Assembly: GCA_017626275.1 (NCBI GenBank)
Contig: JAGAJD010000114.1
Coordinates: 1-5,432, forward strand
Source: Lachnospira sp.
GTDB lineage: Bacteria > Bacillota > Clostridia > Lachnospirales > Lachnospiraceae
DNA: 5,432 bases
Reading direction: 5' to 3'
Part shown: piece after piece, positions 1-5,432 of the stretch
Layout of the letters: each line of letters begins with the position of its first letter
Position numbering within the stretch: the first letter of the stretch is position 1
Made by a program: the position numbers and the translations under genes
The notes under the pieces: generated by a model
Seen by the model: the letters and a program-made list of their open reading frames with translations, nothing else
Databases searched by the model: none
What the model was told of the DNA's origin: nothing

Positions 1-2196
1 AACTATGGCAGAACTGAAAATCGGAGAAATCTCAGAAAGATATCCCGCATATGTCTCATACTCCAGCCCGTCTGCTCTCTGATATCCTGCAAATGCTATA
101 ATATTTTCAAGATAACCATACTCCTCTGCCACCAACATGAGTCTCTGTTCTGGTGTACCATTTTTCATACCTTTGTTTCTTCTCTTAACGCTCCTATATT
201 CCGTTACTGCGAAATATCTTGCAAATATCAGTATAAATAATAATACTACTATTACAGCCGTCCACACAAGCACCTGTAAAAATAAATTGTTTCCAAATGC
301 TGTCTTTGTATCACTTACCGCTTCTTCATTGTTGTGCGTTTCTTCATCTGAATCTTTCTGCATTTCATCTGCTTCTTTTACACCTGTTTCAGACTCTGTG
401 CTGTGAGTTTCCGCCTCCGTAACAGGCTCTGTCTGCATCGTTTCCGTATTCTGCGCTATCCCCGGTGATGTAAGCTGATTAACTGTATTATTATTTCCGC
501 CGCCGGGAGTTACTTCAACCGGAACCCAGCCATAGCCGTCCATATATACCTCAACCCACGCATGCGCCGCATTATCCTCAACTTCAACAACCGAAGCCGT
601 ACTGTCAACATAATATTTCACACCGTCATTAAAATATCTTAAAACCCGCGTCTGTGAAAGAGTTCCCTGCTTTATTAAATCCTCTGTAACTACATAGCCC
701 TCAACATACCTCGCCGGAATACCCGCACAACGATACATAAGCGTAGCTGCAGTCGCAAAATATGTACAGTATCCCTGTTTGCTCTCCAACAGGAAATACT
801 CTACAAAATCTTTCCCCTCCGGCACACTTCCCGGAATTAAATTATATGTATAATTCTGAGATAAATAATCTTTAACATATTTAATATAGTACTCTTTCTG
901 CTCATATGTCGAAACATTAACATTTCCCATAAGACCGTTTATCATCTTTCTTATATCATCAGGAACCTCAAGATAATCATAATATATTGTTTGACGTAAT
1001 TCCTCCTCCTCTTCGGGATAATAAACCCACCTGCCATACTGATAGGTACCCGTCGATTTTTGCAGTTGTTCTGCTGCTTTTTTAAAGCGTGAATAATCAG
1101 TTATATCGGTATCAATGTACGTTCCGCTTTCTCTATCACCCTCGACAAATTTAATAGTATACGGAAATTTTCTCACCTTACTGTAATAATCCCCGCTTCC
1201 GCCCGCAACGTAATGCCTAAGCTGACTGTCAGTATCCAAAAGGTCTATAAATTCTTCCTTCAAACCTTTCTTCATGGTTGTGCTTAATTCTTCCTCCCAG
1301 CGGTTTTTGTAATACGATTCCCCTATAAAGCGTGGAAGGTACTGATTTTTCCCTGTATCAACTGTGCTTAGCGTAAACAGCGTTACGTTCTTATAACGCA
1401 GTCCCTCCATTTCTCCTAATACACCTTTTCCTATTCCGCCACTGACAATTCCTGACACCTCGTCCTTGTCTGAACCGTCAGCAACCCAGCTCCAACGCTC
1501 TTTTGCTTCCCGGTTAAGCTGCTCAAACACAGCAAAACGTTTAAATCCATATGACGGCATAAAAGTTATGCCTGCCAGAAATACAAAAAGGCTGATTGAA
1601 AGCACCGCAAATGCCTGACGCTCTCCCCCCTCACTGCCGTGAAGCGCAGAAACGCCGAATATATAGCTTATGCATAAAAAAAACGACAATACGTCCGGTA
1701 CTGCCGCCATAGAAACAAATAAAATCATCACAGGAAGCACCGATAACAATGAGCCAATCATATTATGCACGTAAACGACTACAACTGTCACCACAAGCAC
1801 CACAAGAAATGAAACAAAAAGCATTGTCGTATTCTCATCAATAACAGCCGTTTTCGTTTCCACCACTGCAGCTTTTGGCAGATTTAAGCCGTATGGCTTT
1901 TCAAGGGCATACATGACATCATTATAAATATAACGCGCGCCTCTGCTCAATGTATGTCTGCACATAAACGCCAGGACTAAAAAAACCGCACCTGTCCCGC
2001 AGAGAAATTTTTTAATACTCTGCCTGTTATAAACTCCCATCACGCATATAACAGAATATATGCACACGGCTAAAATCACCATAAAATCAGATACACCTGA
2101 AAGTGCTGCCGAGGTTATCACTCTCAGAATACCATATGAACCTAACATAGTAAGAACCAGTCTTGCCGTATATCTTATTCCTGAATTATTACCCAT
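1..2196 (-). CDS. Membrane protein with extracytoplasmic transglutaminase-like domain (C-terminus cut by window edge)
   Basis: Open from ATG 2196 through base 1: 732 codons, no internal stop, no stop reached. The N-terminus has about six or seven hydrophobic segments (near 12-33, 36-56, 64-80, 124-144, 148-166, 168-184, 195-213). An extracytoplasmic region of about 420 residues follows. Its first part (about 240-450) I cannot assign; the transglutaminase core follows with KQGYCTYFATAATLMYRCAG (Cys477), GIPARYVEGY, and AHAWVEVYMDGYGWVPVEVT (His545). The third triad position, usually Asp, is Glu561. A Thr/Glu/Asn-rich linker (about 566-634) leads to a last membrane segment (638-659) and a cytoplasmic tail with QRADGLEYETYAGYLSEI, resembling DUF4129. 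This is the TgpA-like layout that commonly partners MoxR and DUF58. Activity may be peptide crosslinking or hydrolysis at the cell surface; the substrate is unknown. The family usually ends soon after this tail, so little is probably missing. Confidence 0.92.
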   Translation of the reverse strand, partial: MGNNSGIRYTARLVLTMLGSYGILRVITSAALSGVSDFMVILAVCIYSVICVMGVYNRQSIKKFLCGTGAVFLVLAFMCRHTLSRGARYIYNDVMYALEKPYGLNLPKAAVVETKTAVIDENTTMLFVSFLVVLVVTVVVVYVHNMIGSLLSVLPVMILFVSMAAVPDVLSFFLCISYIFGVSALHGSEGGERQAFAVLSISLFVFLAGITFMPSYGFKRFAVFEQLNREAKERWSWVADGSDKDEVSGIVSGGIGKGVLGEMEGLRYKNVTLFTLSTVDTGKNQYLPRFIGESYYKNRWEEELSTTMKKGLKEEFIDLLDTDSQLRHYVAGGSGDYYSKVRKFPYTIKFVEGDRESGTYIDTDITDYSRFKKAAEQLQKSTGTYQYGRWVYYPEEEEELRQTIYYDYLEVPDDIRKMINGLMGNVNVSTYEQKEYYIKYVKDYLSQNYTYNLIPGSVPEGKDFVEYFLLESKQGYCTYFATAATLMYRCAGIPARYVEGYVVTEDLIKQGTLSQTRVLRYFNDGVKYYVDSTASVVEVEDNAAHAWVEVYMDGYGWVPVEVTPGGGNNNTVNQLTSPGIAQNTETMQTEPVTEAETHSTESETGVKEADEMQKDSDEETHNNEEAVSDTKTAFGNNLFLQVLVWTAVIVVLLFILIFARYFAVTEYRSVKRRNKGMKNGTPEQRLMLVAEEYGYLENIIAFAGYQRADGLEYETYAGYLSEISPIFSSAIV

Positions 2197-2206
2197 AATT
2201 GCCAAA

Positions 2207-2212
2207 CCACCT
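2207..2212 (-). promoter_or_regulatory. Ribosome binding site of the transglutaminase gene, overlapping the DUF58 stop
   Basis: AGGTGG on the minus strand uses the last two bases of the DUF58 TAG stop (2213-2211) and sits 10 bases before ATG 2196. It decides that start; the first later in-frame ATG (residue 17) lies within the first membrane segment and would cut it. Confidence 0.6.
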
Positions 2213-3290
2213 ATATCTTCTGCCACAAATTATCAACTATCTCCTGTAAGTTTGCTTCCATAACATTAACCACCTGAATTTGGTTAATATTATAATTTTT
2301 TGCAGTCACAAATACTGCTCTGTACTGCAAATATTCCCCCTTCAAATACTTGTCCACAACATTTTCCCCTGCATTGATACTGCATTTTATCTGCATAAGT
2401 CCGCACATAGCTCTGTCAAGCTCCTGCGTGCTGCCGGACTCATATCTCTCCACAAATGCACTTTCTTCATTCCACGCAAGTATAAGCACCTCGAACCCAT
2501 TTTCCAGATACATATTGCCTATTGAATACACAGCCGCATAAATTTTGTCGAGAATATCCCTAAAATTTTCTTTCTTTAACTGTGTCAAATCTGCAAGCAA
2601 TACATATTTTATATCCCCTCTGCTTCCATACTGCTTTACAATCATCTCATCAGCTTTAACACTCATATTCCAGTGAATACGGTTAAGCTTATCACCCGGC
2701 TGAAATTCACGCCAGTCAACTACCTCTGAATCTTCCTCGCGACCACTTATAATGCTGTATTCCTGCTGCCTCTCAGCATACGACTTAACCTTTGAGGACA
2801 ATACCTGTTCAGGCATAACTGCAAGCTCACATTTCCCGTTATAATCTCTTGAAGCTCTGAAAATTCCCAAATAGTCCTGCAAATATACTTTTTTAACCGT
2901 AATCTCAACGATTCCGCAATGCTCCGGCTTAAAATCAATTAACGACACCTCCACGCTCTCTAAATCTGCCGTTACTTTAAGTGTCTCCGCCTGCGCCTGC
3001 TCTGTATTGGAATAATGCATTCCTATAATATAGCTCTGCTTTCCAACGAACATAAATCTTTTATTTACGGCTTTAATTCTAATAACCACTTCTTCCCCTA
3101 AAGAAACTATTGACTGCGGAAGCTGCATATACACTTTCAGCCCAACAGTCGAAAATATAAATAACAGCCACGATATAAGCGGAACTGCAATCACAAGCAT
3201 AAGAAGCACAAAAAACTGGTATTCCACATATAAAACATTAAGTACAAGAATAGAAAAAATGCATATCAAATATAATAACCATCTCTTCAT
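2211..3290 (-). CDS. DUF58 domain membrane protein
   Basis: 359 residues. Two hydrophobic segments open the protein (about 4-22 and 26-52), as in most DUF58 proteins, and are followed by a beta-rich region (about 55-160, including LGEEVVIRIKAVNKR). The DUF58 signature is at 194-225: REFQPGDKLNRIHWNMSVKA, then DEMIVKQYGSRGD, with the conserved R, PGD and IHW. The rest (about 228-359) looks like an alpha/beta von Willebrand factor A-like fold starting at KYVLLADLTQ, but the DxSxS metal-binding motif is absent. The biochemical role of DUF58 is not settled; with MoxR and a transglutaminase it is thought to form an envelope-associated module. It begins with no gap after MoxR, and its TAG lies 14 bases before the next ATG. 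The family call is firm, the function is not. Confidence 0.92.
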   Translation of the reverse strand: MKRWLLYLICIFSILVLNVLYVEYQFFVLLMLVIAVPLISWLLFIFSTVGLKVYMQLPQSIVSLGEEVVIRIKAVNKRFMFVGKQSYIIGMHYSNTEQAQAETLKVTADLESVEVSLIDFKPEHCGIVEITVKKVYLQDYLGIFRASRDYNGKCELAVMPEQVLSSKVKSYAERQQEYSIISGREEDSEVVDWREFQPGDKLNRIHWNMSVKADEMIVKQYGSRGDIKYVLLADLTQLKKENFRDILDKIYAAVYSIGNMYLENGFEVLILAWNEESAFVERYESGSTQELDRAMCGLMQIKCSINAGENVVDKYLKGEYLQYRAVFVTAKNYNINQIQVVNVMEANLQEIVDNLWQKI

Positions 3291-4253
3291 CTATACGACC
3301 CTTTTCATATCAATTCTGGGTACTTCCACCCTTTCCAGAACATTTTTTAATGCTGTCTCAGCGGTAATGTTTCCTTTTCTTAACCCATTGTCTGCAACAA
3401 TCCTGTGTGCCACTGCATCGGTAAGTACATATTGAATATCTGACGGAAGAACGTAATCATGTCCTCTTAAGAATGCCTCCGCCTTAGCCATTGCTATTAC
3501 GGAAATACTTCCTCTCGGACTCATTCCCTCAACAATCTCGTCACTGTTTCTCGTTGCTTTTGCAATACGTGCCACATATTCGTAAATCTTGTCATCAACA
3601 TAAATATCATCAACATATTCCTGCATATCCGCAAGCTCTCTCGGTGATAATATATTTTCAGACGCAATTCTTGCCTTATTCTTCTTACTTTTTAAAATGG
3701 CTACCTCATCTTCTACCGTAGGATAGCCAAGCGACAGTTTCATCATAAAACGGTCAAGCTGCGATTCAGGAAGCTTCTGTGTTCCGATAGAGCCAAACGG
3801 ATTCTGCGTCGCCATAACTATAAACGGCTTCGGAAGTTCAATAGTCTGTCCGTCCACAGTCACCCGTCCCTCTTCCATTGCCTCTAACAATGCTGACTGG
3901 GTTTTGGGAGAGGTTCTGTTAATCTCATCTGCTATAAGTATATTGCATATCACAGCACCCGGCTTATACTCAAATCTGTTTGCTGCTTTGTTATACATGC
4001 TAAAGCCCGTAAGGTCTGATGGCATTACATCAGGCGTAAGCTGGATTCTGTTGCAGTCTAAGCCCAATGTCTTTGCAAATGCCATCGCCATTGTAGTCTT
4101 TCCGACTCCCGGAATATCTTCAATCAGAATATGACCTCTTGCAAGAATAGCCATAAGAATCTTGCAGACAGCCTCATCTTTTCCCACAACACTTCTTTTA
4201 ACCTCATGCATTACTCTTTTCGCCTTTTTTAAATAAAATTCCAACTCTTCCAT
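3291..4253 (-). CDS. MoxR-family AAA+ ATPase
   Basis: 320 residues, the usual full length for MoxR proteins, predicted cytoplasmic with no membrane segment. All AAA+ elements are visible: VVGKDEAV near 22-29, Walker A EDIPGVGKTT (45-54, K52), Walker B ILIADEINR (D109, E110), sensor 1 in MATQNP (147-152), an arginine finger in ESQLDRFM (R168), and sensor 2 in GMSPRGS (R247) within the C-terminal helical lid. It should therefore hydrolyse ATP. MoxR proteins are thought to act as chaperones that help mature or activate partner proteins, often together with a DUF58 or von Willebrand factor A-type partner encoded next door. The next gene is such a partner and begins at the very next base. The real client is unknown; the membrane transglutaminase encoded two genes on is a plausible one by position. 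ATG 4253 has a good ribosome binding site. Confidence 0.95.
   Translation of the reverse strand: MEELEFYLKKAKRVMHEVKRSVVGKDEAVCKILMAILARGHILIEDIPGVGKTTMAMAFAKTLGLDCNRIQLTPDVMPSDLTGFSMYNKAANRFEYKPGAVICNILIADEINRTSPKTQSALLEAMEEGRVTVDGQTIELPKPFIVMATQNPFGSIGTQKLPESQLDRFMMKLSLGYPTVEDEVAILKSKKNKARIASENILSPRELADMQEYVDDIYVDDKIYEYVARIAKATRNSDEIVEGMSPRGSISVIAMAKAEAFLRGHDYVLPSDIQYVLTDAVAHRIVADNGLRKGNITAETALKNVLERVEVPRIDMKRVV
3299..3303 (-). promoter_or_regulatory. Ribosome binding site of the DUF58 gene, inside the MoxR coding end
   Basis: AAGGG on the minus strand lies within the last codons of the MoxR gene (MKRVV), 8 bases before ATG 3290. The MoxR TAG (3293-3291) directly touches this ATG, so there is no spacer and ribosomes ending MoxR can restart here. 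Confidence 0.65.
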
Positions 4254-4299
4254 AGGTTCCTCTCGTCTTTCTATATTTTATTGGCTGAACTGTTACATT
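4254..4299 (-). other. 46-base gap between the anti-sigma and MoxR genes
   Basis: This is the largest gene-free interval in the window. It holds no hairpin followed by a T-run, so no terminator is visible and read-through is likely. Near its start is TGTAAC (4297-4292), and 16 bases later TATAGA (4275-4270). These could be weak -35 and -10 elements, but the implied leader would be only about 9 bases. At its end lies the MoxR ribosome binding site, GAGAGGA (4264-4258), 5 bases from the ATG when counted from the GG. Confidence 0.5.
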
Positions 4300-5340
4300 T
4301 TAGTTGATGTATCCGGCTTTTAACGCAGGAAGAGAATTGTATGGAATAACAACTGACGCACTGTAATAGTTGCGGTATATCATTCCCGGTCGTGTATTAT
4401 CTTCGCCTTTTATATCATTAATGCAGATTGTAAGTCCATCTGAACTGAAATACCAGCTTCCGCTTTCCTTAACCTTTTCTATATCAACAGTTATTCCGTT
4501 AAGCTGTTCTTTCGCTGTATTCTTTACAACCTCATATATCTCGTTCATACCTGATTTAGACAATGCCTTTGCTTCATCTGCAAATATATCACTCAATTCA
4601 AGCCTTTGCCCCGTTACTGCATCAAAATTACTTCCATATATCGCATTAATAGTGGTTGTTTCACCGTAACCTTTTGCATTTTCCGTATAATTCTCATAAA
4701 TTGTTATCAGATTATTCTCATCTGTCGAAATTCCACTCATTGCAGAACAGTTATATTGTATCTTTGAAATATTCTCCGTGTCATAATCAGGATTATTTCT
4801 GTCTTCCAAAAGCTTACCGCCATACCTGTTCTCAGCCTGCTGTATAATTTCCTCAAATCTTTGTTCATAATATTCCGAAATTTTTATCACAGGTACACCT
4901 TTATAATACACCTGCGGATAATTATAAACAATCTCAACTGTTATTTGCGTATTTCCGTCCGTCTGTTTAGCAAGATATCTCGTTCTTGATAATTTAGCGA
5001 CCTCTATATTATCATTTATTTTAGTCGTGTTCGCTGTCTTTATTGTATCATCTGCAATCACATTTGTCATCGCTTCTATTCCGGAATTTGATGAACCGGT
5101 TCTATATTCCCCCGGTAATATGCCCGGAATCATTTTTATGCTTATAACCGACAATAATACTACCGCAGCCGCAGCTACCGGAAATACTATCTCGGTTCTT
5201 AAAAAGGGTTTGCGCTTCACCTGCACAAATTCCGTATACCTCTGATTTTTTTCAGTCTGCTCAAACATTCCCGATTCATCAAGTATATTCTGAATCTGTC
5301 TGTTTATTTCCTCTTTATGGGGATATTTAACCCTACTCAT
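4300..5340 (-). CDS. RsiV-like membrane anti-sigma factor with DUF4163/DUF3298-type sensor domain
   Basis: 346 residues from ATG 5340. A charged N-terminal part (about 1-48), probably cytoplasmic and sigma-binding, precedes one hydrophobic segment at about 51-71 (VFPVAAAAVVLLSVISI). A polar linker follows, then an extracytoplasmic domain. Its first half (about 130-200, with VEIVYNYPQVYYKG) resembles DUF4163. Its second half resembles DUF3298: a TGQRLELSDIF stretch near 243-253, then WYFSSDGLTICI and a closing SVVIPYNSLP. In the family, RsiV of Bacillus holds SigV at the membrane and is cleaved after binding lysozyme; lysozyme sensing here is not shown. It is somewhat longer than Bacillus RsiV. 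I see no strong A-x-A signal-peptidase site just after the membrane segment. The ATG overlaps the sigma stop by 8 bases (ATGAGTAG), suggesting translational coupling. GTG 5346 is an alternative start adding two residues. A sensor protein with no sigma contact is the main alternative. Confidence 0.8.
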   Translation of the reverse strand: MSRVKYPHKEEINRQIQNILDESGMFEQTEKNQRYTEFVQVKRKPFLRTEIVFPVAAAAVVLLSVISIKMIPGILPGEYRTGSSNSGIEAMTNVIADDTIKTANTTKINDNIEVAKLSRTRYLAKQTDGNTQITVEIVYNYPQVYYKGVPVIKISEYYEQRFEEIIQQAENRYGGKLLEDRNNPDYDTENISKIQYNCSAMSGISTDENNLITIYENYTENAKGYGETTTINAIYGSNFDAVTGQRLELSDIFADEAKALSKSGMNEIYEVVKNTAKEQLNGITVDIEKVKESGSWYFSSDGLTICINDIKGEDNTRPGMIYRNYYSASVVIPYNSLPALKAGYIN

Positions 5341-5432
5341 AATCACTCAGCTCCTTTCTCATCTTTCTTACAATGGAATAATATCTGTTCTTGACGGCTG
5401 TCTTTGCAACTCCCGTCATACTGCTTACTTCA
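5333..5432 (-). CDS. ECF-type sigma-70 family factor, C-terminal end only (partial)
   Basis: Only the last 32 codons and the TAG stop (5335-5333) are in the window; the 5' part lies beyond the right edge. The peptide begins EVSSMTGVAKTAVKNRYYSI and continues VRKMRKELSDYE. This matches the end of sigma-70 region 4.2: a helix-turn-helix (EVSSMTGVAKTAVKNR) in which the second helix reads the -35 element, followed by a basic helix like the usual 'RARKKLR' ending of ECF sigma factors. Base 5432 is the third base of an incomplete codon. The stop overlaps the start of the next gene, whose product looks like an RsiV-type anti-sigma factor, and this supports the sigma factor call. Such pairs normally respond to cell-envelope stress. 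With regions 2 and 3 not visible, another HTH regulator cannot be fully excluded, but the neighbour makes a sigma factor much the best reading. Confidence 0.8.
   Translation of the reverse strand, partial: EVSSMTGVAKTAVKNRYYSIVRKMRKELSDYE
5351..5356 (-). promoter_or_regulatory. Ribosome binding site deciding the anti-sigma start
   Basis: AAGGAG on the minus strand, inside the last codons of the sigma factor gene. It is only 4 bases from an in-frame GTG at 5346 but 10 bases from the ATG at 5340. The second spacing and the stronger codon favour the ATG as the start. Confidence 0.7.

Noticed and set aside
137..406. Plus-strand open frame with a hydrophobic, signal-like start
   Set aside because: It lies wholly antisense to the transglutaminase gene; the hydrophobic look comes from the opposite strand of its last membrane segment and Thr/Glu linker. 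No ribosome binding site or family match was seen.
373..499. Thr/Glu/Asn-rich stretch considered as a tandem repeat or recombination site
   Set aside because: The bases show no regular repeat unit; it is a low-complexity protein linker before the last membrane segment.
2060..2541. Plus-strand open frames across the start of the transglutaminase gene and the end of the DUF58 gene
   Set aside because: They are antisense to two genes with clear family motifs, overlap each other and have no recognisable protein content.
2747..2938. Minus-strand 63-codon frame inside the DUF58 gene
   Set aside because: It is a second-frame shadow of the DUF58 coding sequence with no ribosome binding site and no motif.
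3491..4134. Plus-strand open frames antisense to the MoxR gene
   Set aside because: They mirror a highly conserved AAA+ gene whose motifs are all in the minus-strand frame.
4254..4299. Possible terminator between the anti-sigma and MoxR genes
   Set aside because: No GC-rich inverted repeat followed by a T-run on the minus strand was found.
4370..5245. Plus-strand open frames antisense to the anti-sigma gene
   Set aside because: They are shadows of the real gene; the hydrophobic frame at its right end mirrors the membrane segment.

Overview
This window is AT-rich and every gene lies on the minus strand, so transcription runs from the right edge to the left. The codon use is rich in ATA, TTA and AAA, the Shine-Dalgarno sites are good, and the gene content is an ECF sigma factor, an RsiV-like membrane anti-sigma factor, a MoxR ATPase, a DUF58 protein and a transglutaminase. 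Together these suggest a Gram-positive Firmicute, most likely a gut Clostridia of Lachnospiraceae type. That placement is inferred from style and content, not from a database match.

Layout in transcription order: (1) 5432-5333, the last 32 codons of an ECF-type sigma factor, cut by the right edge; (2) 5340-4300, a single-pass membrane protein with a DUF4163/DUF3298-type extracytoplasmic domain, probably the anti-sigma factor, whose ATG overlaps the sigma stop by 8 bases; (3) a 46-base gap; (4) 4253-3291, a MoxR-family AAA+ ATPase; (5) 3290-2211, a DUF58 membrane protein whose ATG directly follows the MoxR stop; (6) 2196 to base 1, a large membrane protein with an extracytoplasmic transglutaminase-like domain. 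This last gene is open through the left edge (732 codons visible, no stop). It is the longest gene in the window.

Genes 4-6 are the well-known MoxR / DUF58 / transglutaminase module, thought to act in assembly, maturation or stress response at the cell envelope. Genes 1-2 form a cell-surface signalling pair of the SigV/RsiV kind. Very short junctions and the absence of any visible terminator suggest that all five genes form one operon, so the envelope module may be under control of the sigma/anti-sigma pair. That link is an inference from arrangement.

There is no gene-free stretch over 300 bases. I saw no tRNA, rRNA, CRISPR array, insertion sequence, riboswitch, long repeat or convincing terminator. 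The module is of known family types; the least ordinary points are its linkage to the sigma/anti-sigma pair and a Glu in the place of the usual catalytic Asp of the transglutaminase.
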